Shown here: positions 12,395 to 25,281 of the stretch, piece by piece | How the letters are laid out: each line of letters opens with the position of its first letter | How positions within the stretch are numbered: position 1 is the first letter of the stretch | Source of the DNA: Apteryx mantelli | Lineage: Eukaryota; Chordata; Aves; Apterygiformes; Apterygidae | Direction: 5' to 3' | Length of the DNA stretch: 64,000 nucleotides | NCBI RefSeq assembly: GCF_036417845.1 | Contig: NC_089985.1 | Coordinates: forward strand, 31,082,583-31,146,582 | Notes under the pieces: model-generated | Database searches by the model: none | What the model saw: the letters and a program-made list of their open reading frames with translations, nothing else | Told to the model about the DNA's origin: nothing | Program-made: the position numbers and the translations under genes

Positions 12395-12990
12395 GGAGCA
12401 TAGGCCCTACTGGGAAAGAAGTTACAGAGCTACCAAGCCAGTCCCCTCCATCATGTCACACAATTTCCCATCCAGCATCCCAGTAAATTTATCAACCTCC
12501 ATCTTCAACTGTGTATGTTTACCTGTCCAAGCTAACCCAGCTGAGGGCTCCTTCAGATCTTCGCTGTCCAATAGTTGGGAAACTTCCTCTAATGCCCAGA
12601 TAAAATGTATTCATGGCTAGTTTACACTCATTTACTCTATTGCCAAAATGATCCTTTGCTTTAACTATTTTTTTCCTCCTCTGGTGTGTTTATAGGCAGC
12701 TCTCAGATCCCCGTCATCTTTGTCACCCTTGTTTTGCTGGGCTAAACAAACCAATTTATTCTAGCCTCTCCTCACCACCTCAGCTCTTCACTCCTCACAT
12801 CATCTTAGTAGACCTCCTCTGCACCTGTTCCAGGTTCAATTAAATTTTCTTGAACACAAGTGCCCAGACTATTATGTGGTATCCCAAAGCCGGGCTCCAA
12901 GGCCTCGTACAATATTTGTCACTTGACCCTATAAATATCACTCGTACAAACATGTTTAATTTCTATATTTCCCCCCTCAACAGGGTGGTC
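12395..12990 (-). mobile_element. CR1 LINE fragment, antisense
   Basis: The + strand contains 'atcatcttagtagacctcc', 'tctgcacctgttccaggttc', 'ttcttgaacacaagtgccca' and 'gtggtatcccaaag' in that order. This is the antisense of the CR1 3' region, which in sense reads as a mixed-up 'gaacctgg...gcagaggag...' block. The copy is old, with many substitutions and no usable reading frame. Confidence 0.55.
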
Positions 12991-13224
12991 CGCTCTTAGG
13001 GCTTTCTTGTTCCTTTTATTTTCCTAAGCACTCCTTGCACAGTAATAAAAATGTACAGACTCAGTGGGGATCTGTTTTAACTTCAAATGTGCTGATTCAG
13101 TTCAAAAACCATTAACTCAACCGGAATCAGGGCCATGGGGTGGAAATCCTTTTCCAGTTAAAACAGAGGTGAGGGGGGACAGCATTTGGCAGGCTAGGAA
13201 ATAAACTGCATTAGGAAAATAAAG

Positions 13225-13440
13225 CAGGACATCAGGACCTGGCTATTGATTGGATATATTAACAGAGCACCAGGAAGGCTGGGACATTTCAAATCAGGAC
13301 TGGACATTTCTGTAGAAAGTCTGCGGTAGCTCGGATTTGGGCAAAGCTCTGGGGTTTGATGCAGGAGGGCATCACATTTCTCTAGCCCATGCTGGACTAG
13401 ACAAGATGATCACAAAGGTCCCTGCTGGACCTCGCGTTGC
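13225..13440 (+). mobile_element. CR1 LINE 3' end, sense
   Basis: The segment ends 'ggactagacaagatgatcac' then 'aaaggtccctgctggacct', the signature 3' terminus of sauropsid CR1 ('gactagatgatcacaatggtcccttctggcc'). The upstream words 'gatgcaggagggcatcac' fit the same consensus. It is 5'-truncated. Confidence 0.65.
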
Positions 13441-13844
13441 CTGAACACACAGGGAGCTGTACAGAACTGCTCAAGCTGGTCCTTTCTCCAGAAAATCCTC
13501 CATTGTCCAGAAGCACAAGAGGATGCGGTGAAATGCAAAGCAAATACAAACAGAACTGTATAGCCTATGATCTTTGCGGATTACAGGAGTTAAAGGGCAC
13601 TGAGATATGACAATAATTGGTGAAACAGATAAAAACACAGAGCTTTACAGAAGCAGCACACTGAAAAACCCTGTCTCTTTCCCAGGTGCTGTTCCGGGGC
13701 TACTCATTACACAATGTTTTCTAGTCCTTTGTCTACTTTTTAAATTCCCAAACTTCATGTGCTTTTCTTTCCTAAGTGTAGTCTGGTAGCCAGTTGTCTC
13801 CACAGCAAACTCTGCATTTAGCATGCTGACCCATTACATTTTGC

Positions 13845-13865
13845 GGGGGGGGGGGGGGGGGGGGG
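13845..13865 (+). repeat. Homopolymer G21
   Basis: Twenty-one consecutive G residues lie in otherwise ordinary intergenic DNA. Long G runs are rare in vertebrates, mutate quickly and can form G-quadruplexes. The exact length may be unreliable because sequencers slip on such tracts. Confidence 0.9.
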
Positions 13866-14094
13866 AAGCAGTTTTCGGCTGGGTGGGGGAAGAGAGAGGG
13901 GCTGTCCCTTCCCACACCACCTGGGCTCGGGGCACTGCGGTGGTCAGGGACGTGGCAAGCGGGGATGCAGGATGGGCAGGAGAGCCTCACACCTGCCCCC
14001 TGAGGTGCTAGCACCAAGCACGAGCACCGGTGGAACGCCAGGGCGGCCCGAGGGAAGGACCACGGCCAGCCCACTTCACAGGATGTTTTACTGA

Positions 14095-14300
14095 AGGAAA
14101 ATGTAGGCTGAACATCAGGAGAAATGTCCTGCGGCTACAATGCATTAAACTGTGGGATCATCTCCCCAGAGAAGTGGTGGGAACCATGAAACCAGGCCAC
14201 TTACAGCACAGTAAAATGTCCCATCAGTGCCAACCCGATTCCGGTTCAAGGGAGCTGTACTGAATGATCTAACATGCCTTTTCCAACTCTCACTCCTAAA
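14095..14300 (+). mobile_element. CR1 LINE 3' region, sense
   Basis: 'ggctgaacatcaggagaaat' is followed by 'ctgtgggatcatctccccag', 'agaagtggtgggaacc' and the end 'gatctaacatgccttttcca'. This follows the CR1 3' UTR consensus closely, including the terminal 'gacctaatgtgccttttccagctc' block. It is the best-preserved CR1 fragment in the window. Confidence 0.75.
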
Positions 14301-16379
14301 AATCAGACCCAAGAAGTACAAAAAAAGAAGGACAAACAGTGATGTCAATTTACTAAAGAAATAAAACCTTTTTGCATCATTAGTGTATGTCATAAAAACC
14401 TTGTGCTCACATTGTATACTTAATCTTGATATTCCAATGCCATCCACAAAAAAATTCAGGCTTAACCCTCACAGTTTATATTGTCACCATAAATGCTGGT
14501 AAAAAAATATTGTACAGTTGGGTGCAGTTTATTCTTTATATTTTAATGGCTATAGCAAAACTCCATTGCTAACTAGTAAAAAAAATTAAAAAAATAAAAA
14601 GTTGAATGTGTTTTACAGCTATGTCGTCATGGGAAAGCTGTATTTCAAAGGGAGGGCATCAACAGCAATGAAATGGGACATTTTTAAACATTTTAAACAT
14701 TTTTAATGGGACATTAAAAAAAAACACTTCACCAAAATCTCTTTGCCAGTATTTTAACTAATAGGGTTGCAGTGTATAAAGGAAGGGTTCTGACGCCTGC
14801 ACAGGCCACCCAATACTGAGCCGCTGCTCAAGTGTCTTGAACTCTAAGTGTAAATGGAAAAAACATCTAAAATTAAGCGTTTCTCCTGGAGGAACAAATT
14901 GCTGATAGAGCAAATCTTCCCATAGGACAAGCACACCTGCTGGAAGGTAGAGAGACATTTTTATGTGTAGGATTTTAGCTTAAGATAAAATGCTTTTCAC
15001 GGGCAGTCATATGGAAGACAGCTGGCCAAAAATAATAATAAAGGAATTTCTGTCCCTCAGGAAATTCTGAGGTTTCAAAAAATATGATTTTGACACAAGC
15101 TGGGACAAAATGTTTAGATCTCAGATTTTTTTTCATTTAATGAGATATTCCAAAACAAAGACAGTATATTTCTTTTCACTTTATCACTTTGACATTTCTT
15201 TTCTTTCATTATTATATAATTATAAAAGTCCAAACCATTCATTGCACTACACTGTTATTACATTTCATTATACTGTATATTACATTGGGCATAATCTCCA
15301 CCCTTTTTTAAGATCTCTATTAAAACAGCTAAGGTTCCTCATGAAACTGGGTATCAGGAATACCACCGATACCTGCCTCAAGCGCAGGCAGCGCTGTTCA
15401 AAGCAAAGGTCCATACCATGCACAGAAAGGCAGGGGCAGGGGGAAGGTGAGTTGTTGACTATTGTTTTTCAAATGAGCTTTTAAAAGACAGGCAGAAGAG
15501 ACTAAAGAAGCTGAGAGGAAGAGAAGTGCCAAATACAGCCTGAGCAAGCACAAGGAACGCAGTTGTCACTAAAACGGAAAGAGCTGTCAGGCTGCAGGCT
15601 GGCAGCGCAAAGGCCTTGGCACACACACGTGGTCGCTGGTAGCTCGATTCTTGCTGTGTTCAGGGAAGCGAAACTTTGCAGAGAAAGAATACTGCACCGA
15701 AGGAATGCCTGGCTCCCCCTCTGCTCATGAGACTCCGTGTTTTTGCCAACGACTTGGACCAAACTGGATAGAAATGTATAACACACAAGTCAAACAATAG
15801 TGTCAGAAGGAGATGAGAAAAAACATATGAACATTTTGGATAATTTCTCAGCAAAAGCTTGGACAAAGTTGATACTTCCTAGGAAATGTTTCCAGTTCCT
15901 CCAGTCAGTGTATTCTGGTAGAAAACTGTTCTGCTGGAAAAATGTTGACCTGTCCCATGAAATCTCTTATGCTTATTATTTATTTGGACTCAGATGTGAT
16001 GTTCAGTGTTATGCAAAACTTCCTGGATCTAAATATCCTTTAAACTACCCCACAGAAACCATATAATTACTGGCTAGCATTAACCATTGTTGTTCCAAGC
16101 ATCCGGAGCCCAAGTCTTTGGAGTATATCCTAAATTTCTGGCCAAAGTGGCTCATTTCACCAAACTTAAGGTCCCTCCTCTCCCTACAGTCACTGGAGAG
16201 AGACATGCACCTCCGAAGGACAGCCAAACGCAGCAGGAGGTGGGTGTGCAAGGGCACGGGTGTCACAAGCGTTACTCTGTGTGTACCCTGGTGCGGTGGG
16301 TTGAGGGTCAGACCCTTGCTCTCCCATACCTTCTGTCGAAACCACTTCAATTTCCCAGTCTTCTGTCCGTCTGTTTATT

Positions 16380-16580
16380 CTATTTTCTGCCTCTTTGTCT
16401 TTCCCCTCCAGTGTTTGGTGTCCCTCTTTCCTTTTCCAGCCTCTCTCTTCCTCCCATCATTTCCCCAAGCTCACTCCTTCCTTCCTTTCTTTCTTCTTTC
16501 CTTCCTTCTCAGGTCTCTCTCTGGAGTTTCTATTCTCTTTTCTCTCCTCCCTCTCTTCCACCAGGACTTCCTCTTCTGTC
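16380..16580 (+). repeat. Polypyrimidine low-complexity tract
   Basis: About 200 bases are more than 80 percent C and T, with irregular CTTCCTT and TCTCTC runs. It encodes an apparent Ser/Leu/Phe/Pro-rich ORF that has no biological support. Confidence 0.75.
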
Positions 16581-18084
16581 ACCGGGGGCACCTATTCTGT
16601 AATGGAGAGGAAGAACTGGTGGGACCCTTTGTGCTGCCCAGGGCTAAAACACGTAAGGAGCTGCCCGAAGACACAGCGCGGGGGCTTAGGAGGACACACT
16701 AAGCCCAGATGAACCGGAGACGCAGGGAGGCAGTGGCTGGGGGTGCAGAGTGACTGCCCCACTGCACAGCCCCCCTTCTCCAGGCACAGCCAGCGCCTCT
16801 CACGCTCTGCTCTGTCAACTCCCCCCTTGCCAGGGGACCAGTCACAGCCCATGACAGCCCTCGGTTACAGTCCTGAAGCAGCTGAGTTTTAAAATGTCAA
16901 AATTCCCCCTCCAAAATATTCTCACTTTCTGCATATAGTGGCTGCCATCAAGGAGCCCAGCTGAGACCAAAAAATTCATCACACTTGTGACCCATGCTGG
17001 AAGGAAGAGATAGCTCTTCCCAGCTGAAGAGGCCAGTGTAGTAATGTGCTACCTTATCTCTAGTGCCATCGACTTCGGTCTATTTAATTTTCCCTTTGAT
17101 TTTAATATAGATTTATTGAAAACAACAGTTATCAAAACAAACTGCACTGGCAAATTGGTGTTCGTCTGTAGCTGTACAAGTACCTATAAAGCTGCCAGCG
17201 TATGAAACAAATGGTGCTATATGGGAGGTCAGTTATTGCAATAGAAGTTCCCCAAGGATTTGCACTGGGCAGTTTAATATTTTTCTTATTACCCTCTTTT
17301 CTTTTCTACTATTTATGCCTCTCTGTTTAGATTTAAAACATACAGCCATCTGCCAAGACAAGCCTCTCTGATAAAATCATCTCTAGTAAACCTTTTCATG
17401 AGTGGTCTCCCCTCAGAGTGCAGGCAAACACTGATGGGTCCCTTTCAAAAGGCAGGCAAATGGGGACAGGGAGGCTAACTTTTCTTCCCAAAAGGATTCA
17501 CAGCTTAGCCCAGCTCTTTTTTTTCCACTGGTTTTGAAAGGATTTGTCCTTACCTCACATTCCCTGAAAAAAAAAACAAAAAAAACAACCTATTAAAACA
17601 CTGCTTCTTGTCATGTTATTTATTCTCTATTCAAGTTCTGTGGCAGTATCCCACTTTATGCAAATTGTACCTGGATATCCATGGGCTCCTCCCTACCCAC
17701 AATACTAAAAAAATCAAATCCAATCATAGTTTAAACCTGTGCATCAAAAGAGATGAAAGGGTTTCTGTACTGATCTTCACATCAGGAGAGCACAAATCAA
17801 ATAACACAGCCATCAAATGAGGAGACGAGGTGTTTAAATGCCTATAGAAATAAGAACTCTAATTACAGAAACATCTATAAGGTAACTAATATTATTTACA
17901 TTACGGCGATGCTAATCCAGACGAGGGTTAATGTCCCTGCTCCTAAAACATTACTGTCTAAATAGACAAGAGACAGTGACAGGATGGAAGGGATCATCAG
18001 TATGCTTGTTCCTGCTCTAAGATGAGGGATGGAGGCAAACTCCTCACTGGAGAAGAGAACAAAAACAAGCCAAAATAGGCAATA

Positions 18085-18150
18085 ATGAAGATCAGTTTAG
18101 ATGCAGCCAGACAGAGCAAGTGACTTATTCAGACTCACACAAGCTGCCTG
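18085..18150 (-). mobile_element. Possible MIR-like SINE relic
   Basis: 'gcaagtgacttattcagact' followed by 'cacacaagctgcctgg' resembles the antisense MIR core ('caagtgacttgcccaaggtcacacagc'). The match is short and old, so confidence is low. Confidence 0.35.
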
Positions 18151-21100
18151 GGGTTGTGTTGGAAAATGAATGGAAATCCTGGATGTCTTGTATGAGTCTC
18201 TTACTCACAAAAACATTCCTCTGTGGTGGGCAGTGCTTGGAGCTCACTGAGTCAACACGGGCAGTCTTGCACTGCGCTCCGCAAACATCCGTCTCACTAG
18301 GAACGAGCTTCTGCTGCCATTTTGGAAAGTCAGGCTGGCAGGTTTTCGGACCAAGCTGCTCCAGGTGGACCTTTGGCTCCATGTGACACTAACCAGCCAT
18401 CAGTCCCGTTTCCCCAAATGGAAACTCAACATTTTGCTCTAGTCGACAGAGAAAGGGTCAAGCTGACAGAGAGCAAGCAAAGCCCTCTACTCTCTGAACT
18501 GATGCCCTGCTCAGCCCAGGCAATACACAGACTTCCTGGGGAAGTCCCCCGTTTCAGTGGCTCACAGGCAACTGGGCAAGGGGTACGATTCAGGAAAGAT
18601 GGCAAGCAACAGTCTGCTGCTCCTACACTGGCAAGCTATGATGCAGGGTAAATAGCCACTGGGATAATTTAACTGGGGACAAGGTGTATTTAACTAAATT
18701 GAATTGGCTATTTCTGTGGACCACATTCCATAGCTCATCCAGGAGATAGGCACTTAATGCAAGAATTGGTGGTTTAAGTGCTACATTTGCTACACAGCAG
18801 CTACACTCCGTGGTCAGAATTGAACCTTCTGGCCTTAAAGTCTGCTGTCCGGAGAACCTCACCCAGCTTCCCTAGCTGAAGAACACCCTCCTCCTTCCAA
18901 GTCTGTATGACTTCGGGGCAAAACATTAACACAAGTACTGTACTTTGTCCTTTATCCACTGTGATCTCCAGCTCTTGCAGCTTTTTCCCAACTTTGCAGA
19001 GTACTGACAAGAGGACACATTTTCCTCCTCCTCTCCCCTGCCCCTTCCCATTCTCTTCTCAGTCCAAAAGCTCAACACTTGCAGCTGCCAGTCCTTTACA
19101 GACCACTTGATGTCCTTCCTGTCTGGCCAAGCTACCCCAATACAACCTGGGGTTGGATACGCACTGTTTAGATACATTTTTCTTTTTTTCTGAATTGCTA
19201 AAGTAGGGGCAAAAAGAGCAAGTATGAAGATCAATAGTTAAAGTTATTGACAAATCTGATATAGTTCTGATCTCTTTTTAAGGGACATCAGACATTTCTC
19301 AGCCCCTTCAGAGACTTGCTGTAAAGAATAAAACTACAATGCACCCAAATTGAAACAAAAACTTTCTAAGTTTGGAGGGAAAGAATCCACACAATTTGGC
19401 ACCAGATCCAGCAGATTTTCCAAGTCTCCAGTAACAATTCAGCAGAGAAGGGAAAGCCAGCAGACAAGAAGCACAGCATTAACAAGTCTGAATGACACGT
19501 GCAGCCAGATTGTCTGCTTTGCTGACAATTGATGCCATCCCCATTACTGGGAAAATATTATTAAGCATGTTTCCATGGCTCTCTGCAGCTTATTACTTCA
19601 GATAGCCAGTGTTTCTTGTCATGGCTTATGGCTTCTATGGGCTGGTGTAAAATGGTTTGCTGTTCCCATGCCTGAGTTTATTGGTGGAGGCAGCAATGAT
19701 GTACAGCCAGAGTGTGCCCCTCCAGTCACCTAGTATGCTTTTGGATGCTGCAAAGTAGCAACTGTATTATAGATACAGTTCAGGCAGTTCAGCTAATTCA
19801 GGCCTATATTCTGGCACAGCTAAAAAGATAGTCTTCACTAGGGCAGCAGCATACCGTTTAAGTCTTACTGTTGAGGAACAAATAGATACAGGGGGTATGG
19901 AGCCCAACAAGCGAGATCTGCTGAACGTTTGCAAGGACAGCCCAGGAATGTCTGCAAATGCTCCTCTAACTGGGACCATTGGGGAAGCTCAAGGCTGAGG
20001 GACTCAAGTTGCACAACTTACCCTCTCCATCTTGGCACTGTTGAAAGAAGAGCAAGTGATATGGAGGGCAAGGCCAGATGACAGCAGCCCCTAGGCAGTG
20101 GGAAGATGCAGGTGATAACCCCATGGCAGCTCTGGGGCAGGAAGGGGAGGTTTGAGGAACGACTGGATCCAGTGAGGCAGGGAACAACCAATTATCTCAA
20201 GTAAGGCTCTGCTACAGAAATGGTTGGGAAACAGAGTGATAGAGCTCTCCCCTTGTTTCTGTTAATATTTTCTCTTGGCTCTTGCTCTCCATTTCTTTTC
20301 CTTTCACTCCTGGAGCTGCTCATAAGGAAACACAAGCAGTTTGCCTCTGCTGGCAGTAGAGATGTGATACAAGCCTGTGGTTTCACATCTTCACATCCCT
20401 CTTACAACCCCTACCTGCACCCATATGTACCTGGTAAGGAAGGCAGCTGTGGTAGGTAGGCAAAGCAGGTGATGGGGGTAGAGGAAGGAACAAGCAGAAT
20501 TGAAGGCTGAAGGAGAGCATCATTGTGAATCACAGCAATTTCCTCTGATCCTATTTTATCACTGGGGGTGGGAATGTAAAAGATGCAGAACTTGTGCTAA
20601 CAAGATCAAATTAAATCACATTTCCAGGCTGGGGAAATTACTTTTGCCTGCAGCAAGAGAAGTACACAACACGAATGAAGAAGGGGAGGTTCATGCCACC
20701 AGGCATGCTGCACTTGCACTCAGATAATGCAAGACAGAGGGAATTCATAATTAGCCCACTGAAATATATTCCTGCAGGATTTGGGTGGAGTGGGTCACAC
20801 CCAATAGGATATGTAAGAAAAAGAGCAACTGAGATCTGATTTCAAGCCTATTGCTCCTTGTGGAGGACAGCTCGTCTCAATGGAGATGCTTTTCTGTCTC
20901 GTGAGATGACACTACTCAATGGTGTCAACTCTCCTCACACTCAGAGGACACAAGAGAGTGACTATGAATGTCTCCAAGACAACTGGAGCCCTGATGACAT
21001 CAATGAGAGAAGGACACAGATACTACTGAAGCTGAAGATTTCTTACAAGAGCATCCTACCTCTCAGGTCCGTAATACCTTATGTTCAAATACTATGTCTG

Positions 21101-24009
21101 TTTCTCAGTGGTAAGACCTTAACAGAGGGAGGACAATGCTGTGCATGGGTGGCTCAGTGGACTGATGGAAGGATGGATGGAGACACCTGAATGTAGAGGC
21201 AACAAAAGAACATAGGGCTGGAACAGGTGTGCTATCACTTGCTTCATATGCAATGGGGATCATGTTGCCACTGATAGGGTTACAGGTCAAAAAAAACCCC
21301 TGCTCCCAGGCAACCCACTACTACAGCATGTGGCAGCAGTTTGTGACCGTTGCCACTAGACCTCAGATGATATTCCCCTTCCAATGGGTTATGCAGTGGA
21401 AAATTTGGCCCAAAAGGCTGAGCTAGACCCAAGAAAATCACTTCTGTCTCAGCAACAAGAAGTTGCTTTCTTTTATCCTTTCAGTCATTCCATCACATGA
21501 AAAAAAGAGCTGCTCAGGGTCCCTTTCTCCACTGAGCCCTGATCTTAGCTATCCAAGTGTCACACAAGCCTGTTCATGAACTGATACACTCAACACTTGC
21601 TTTATCTTTGCCACTTACAAAGATGAATGGTGAGTCACTTGAAAATTACACACACATAAGAAGCATTTCTTAACTATTTAGGGCTCATTCCTCCCTTGGG
21701 ATCCACGGGATCGACATCTGCACCTGTATGGGGCTTAGGGTTGTCAGTAGGATCTCAGTCATGTTGATCTGGCTGCAGGACAGGAGCCTTGTCCTGAAAT
21801 TGTATAGTTCCCCTGACTTAGTCACATAAGAAAGGGAAGCAAAAAAAGAAAAAAAAATAGTGTCTGCATTTCTTTATGGAATAAAGGTAGTAAAATAGCT
21901 TCCACTGGCTTAGGCTAACAGCTGATCTCTTCCTCTGGGGCAGGAGCAGGGACAGACAATGCATAGTTGGCACAGCATCAGAGGTGGCCCAGCCTCTTTT
22001 AGAAAACAGACTCCATGAGAAAAGAAGGAACAAAAAAGCCCCTTAGTTAATAAATGACTGACTTACATCCAGCAATTTGCATCTTTTCAAGTGTATTTCA
22101 CTAAAGCAGTTAAGCACAAGTTATGTGACAAAGGGACTCCCACCCCCTTTTTGGGGGGCACTACCTCCAGAGAAGCATTGTTTCCCTCAGCTTTCGGTTT
22201 GCCAAAGCTTCAAGCCTCTGTGGAAGTCATCCACACTTGCTCCACCTCTGTAGGATTAGAGTGTCTCTGGCTGATCTAAATATATGAGGGAGAAATTAAT
22301 ATGGATTCCTATGGAGCCTCACTAGCTACATGTGATGTGTTGCGGGTGTGTGAGAATCAGGTTGTCTGCCCCAGTGAACTCATTGTCTCAGTGCTAACAA
22401 AGGAAAGGTGACAGGATGGTGTGTGCAGGTGATGTCTCTCAACTCTCAAGTGCCTCGTTTGGGGTGAGGTCATTGAATTTTTGGATGCTGAGTATTACCC
22501 TTGACTAGAGTTGTAGACAGAAACACAGGAGTTTGGAGATGGACGATAACTAGAGCCCCTCTAGTCAAATGTCTTGCCCCTGCTGGTAGTGACACCACTA
22601 GAAAGCACAGAGGGAGCACAAGAAGCCTTGCAGGGGAAAAATATGCAGACAGGATAAGCTGTTTCCTGGGCTAGTCTCCTCTTCAAACCAAATAGTTACT
22701 GGTCTACCCTGCAGTGTAAGGGTTTATACCTCTTCCATGGTTTTATTGTTTTTATTTGCTCTTAAAATTCAAGTTGTTCTTATTTTCTGCAGAAATGCTG
22801 AATCATTTTGTGAATTCCAGTAAGCTCTGTGCCTTACTGATCCCTTGGGGGACTGAGGTCCACAAGACGGCTGCCCGTGTGAAGAGACGTTCCTCCAACA
22901 ATCAAGGCAGGCGCTTGAAACTCATGGGTTGTTGGATGTGGGTCATTGGGTCTGGATGACAGAAAAATCTAGCTAAAGATAAAGCTGAGCAAAGATAAAG
23001 AAATTCTGAATGCATCAGTTCATCCACAGGCTTGTGCCTGACAAAGCTAGTCTGTTGCACATATTTGCTTGCTTCAGATATTTACTACTAGAGTAATATG
23101 AGCTGGATTAAAGGACAAGAGAGCAACAAGAAAAGGGTATGTGAAATGCAGATGAGAAGTGGCTCGTGAAAAAGACTGGTTGAAAGAGGACATGAGTTTG
23201 TTGGAGGAAGATAAAAGGAGAGGAAGAGGATGTGTAATTTCCCAGAAGGGAAATATTGAGAACCAGGCATGAAGTCCTGGAAAGCAACAGCAGGAGTCCA
23301 TCTCAGTATGAAATGAAAAATTTCCCAAAGTCATAAGAAGAGACCATGAAAATGGTCTCTGAAGCCAGGTTGGATAACCAAGCTAAGGAAGAGCTGGAGC
23401 TCTGAAGCACATCACTCTCTCAAACACAGAAGAGAGGATCCAAAAAAGAGCAGAGGCTCAGGTGGGTCCATAGCAGTACCTCCCTCCTGCAAGCACCCCG
23501 AAGGGTACTGAAGTCTGGAATCCATGGCAGGGCAGCAGATGTGCGGTGAATAAGCAGAAGGCAACCCACACAGGCTGCTGGGCATTTATGTACAGAGTGG
23601 CAGCGTTAGGGACAGGTTTTCTGCCTACTGTGATTCTGCTGGAGTTGTGCTGCTATGGGACCAGGATAGGGGGTTTCTGCGTGGAAGTCCTCAGCCTCGT
23701 ACAAATCCCAAGGGAGGAAGTGCGCAGTGGAATGATTAGGCAGAAATTCCTCCTCCACCGCTCCTGTGCTGCAGGAGTGGTTTGGTTCACTGGAAAGAAG
23801 GTTTTGTGCAGAGACTCCTGCAAACGCAAGGAGAGACTGAGAGGGCGAAACACATGTTTCATTTTGCTCTCATTTGAACAGAGGTTGGTTTGTTATTTCA
23901 GCCTGGATTTTTCCCCCTTCAGATTTAACCTCCAATTCCTATTAAATAGACAGATCAGTCTAGGGAAAGAAAGTATTTATTTATTTGGTTATTATTATTT
24001 TTTCTAGGG

Positions 24010-24240
24010 AGGAATACCATCTGGTTGGCATGACAACAGAGCTGTGGGCCACCATAAACACTGGATCATTAGCACCAATGCATTGGGCTATTATGTAGGC
24101 CTGGCCATCAGCGCGGCTAAGGTGTGTGGGTTTATGGCGCAATCCCATCGGTATAGCAGCATGGGAATTATCACGGCAGTCACAGCAGTGAACACCGCAG
24201 CTGATGCTGAGGTCCAGCTTCACACAGGACTGTAACTACA
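24010..24240. promoter_or_regulatory. Candidate conserved non-coding element
   Basis: This block keeps several CpGs (cagcgcggctaag, tggcgcaatcccatcggt, tcacggcag) in a setting where CpG is otherwise rare, which suggests constraint. It contains the perfect 12-bp palindrome CCAATGCATTGG at 24075-24086, which includes an ATGCAT octamer-like core. A 63-codon frame on + and an 80-codon frame on minus are both open but do not resemble known proteins. I infer an intergenic enhancer; conservation cannot be tested from this sequence. Confidence 0.3.
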
Positions 24241-24699
24241 TCAGAATAAAGCATTTTCCTTTGAAGAAGGCAGGCATAAAGTATAGGCATATCTTAAGTC
24301 AGCTAAGGCATGTGAGCCTGGCCAATATCTAATGCAGTTCTTGGGCAGGACCCTGAACACTGTAATACGCAGCACTCTGGATGCCTAAACAGCATCCCTC
24401 TGTATTACATGGCATCCCAAAAAAATGCATATAATGCACTAGCATATTTTCTTCTAAGAGCAGCCAGATCCATACCCTCAGTTGTCACATTACAATTGCT
24501 GCAAACGCGTGAGGCCCTCACAGAGGCCCTGAATGAGACCCTCAAACTCTGTGTTCGGTGCAAAGAGCAACCTGTCTTTTTTTTAACTGTAAAGCACGAT
24601 TTCAGCTTATATGTGGGTACCAAATATTAACAACAATCACGGCACACTTGGCTGCTGCAGCCCCTGACTGATGAGAGCAGCCCTAACTCACACAAGTTC

Positions 24700-25225
24700 C
24701 CCATTGATTTTACCTCACGTTCTGCTCTGACTAATCACGCGAGGGAGCGGCCTTAAAAGCTCACGAGCTCTGCCCTGCTCCGATTTGGTCGCCAGGCTAG
24801 AAGGATGGGTGGGGGAAGTCTCCAGGTCCCGCGTGAACTATTTTTTTCCCCCCCCCTTTTTTCCTGGTGGATTGCAAAGCCCGCGGCGGCTGGCAGCGCT
24901 GCCTGATTTCGGTTAGTCTTGACAGAAACCCCCGCCTGGAGGGGGGGGTGCAGTTCACCTGAGCTCCCCGAGGGGGAACAAATCCTCCTGTCCCCTTGCA
25001 GGATTTTTGCTGGTTTGGCCGGTTATTTATCCCAGACAGTGGGTGTCACAGCCCCGAGCGCCAGCCCCTCTCATCAAACGCGGCTCTGGCTTCCCGCCGC
25101 TCCCGAGGCACAGTTCAATGGCTTCAGCTTAGTTTTCCTTGATCCCATTAAAGACAAAAATGACAAACACATATGCTTTGCCTTTATAGCTATTTCACGC
25201 TTTGACATGATCCCGGGTGACTTAC
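24700..25225. promoter_or_regulatory. Moderately GC-rich, CpG-containing intergenic block
   Basis: GC and CpG rise locally (for example 'aatcacgcgagggagcgg', 'gcccgcggcggctggcagcg', 'aacgcggctctggc'), separated by poly-T/poly-C runs near 24840-24862. It adjoins a possible minus-strand spliced exon at 25226-25281. It could be a distal enhancer or the promoter of a non-coding transcript. No protein-coding frame is convincing. Confidence 0.3.
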
Positions 25226-25281
25226 CTGTGCCGTGGCGGTGATGGATGGCGCGCAGGAGCAGGGTTGGACAGGTGGAGCTT
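25226..25281 (-). other. Possible 56-nt internal exon on the minus strand
   Basis: On the minus strand a plausible acceptor (TTTTCCTGTGACAG) is followed by 56 bases and then a near-perfect donor, CACAG|GTAAGT. The 56 bases are open in at least one frame. The pairing of a good acceptor and an excellent donor at exon-like spacing is suggestive, but such pairs also arise by chance, and I recognise no encoded peptide. It could belong to a lncRNA, or to an upstream alternative 5' exon of the minus-strand gene at 6.4 kb. Confidence 0.25.

Larger units (their letters stand above)
14301..24009. other. Intergenic DNA, no gene seen
   Basis: About 9.7 kb without a credible exon. It contains a pyrimidine-rich tract at 16380-16580 and a possible MIR relic near 18085-18150. 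Open frames of 100-190 codons at 16087-16702 arise from the pyrimidine tract, which lacks TAA, TAG and TGA. No tRNA or other structured RNA gene was noticed. Confidence 0.5.

Noticed and set aside
16087-16712. Three overlapping + strand ORFs of 105-194 codons
   Set aside because: They come from a polypyrimidine tract that cannot contain stop codons; the translations are Ser/Phe/Leu/Pro runs.
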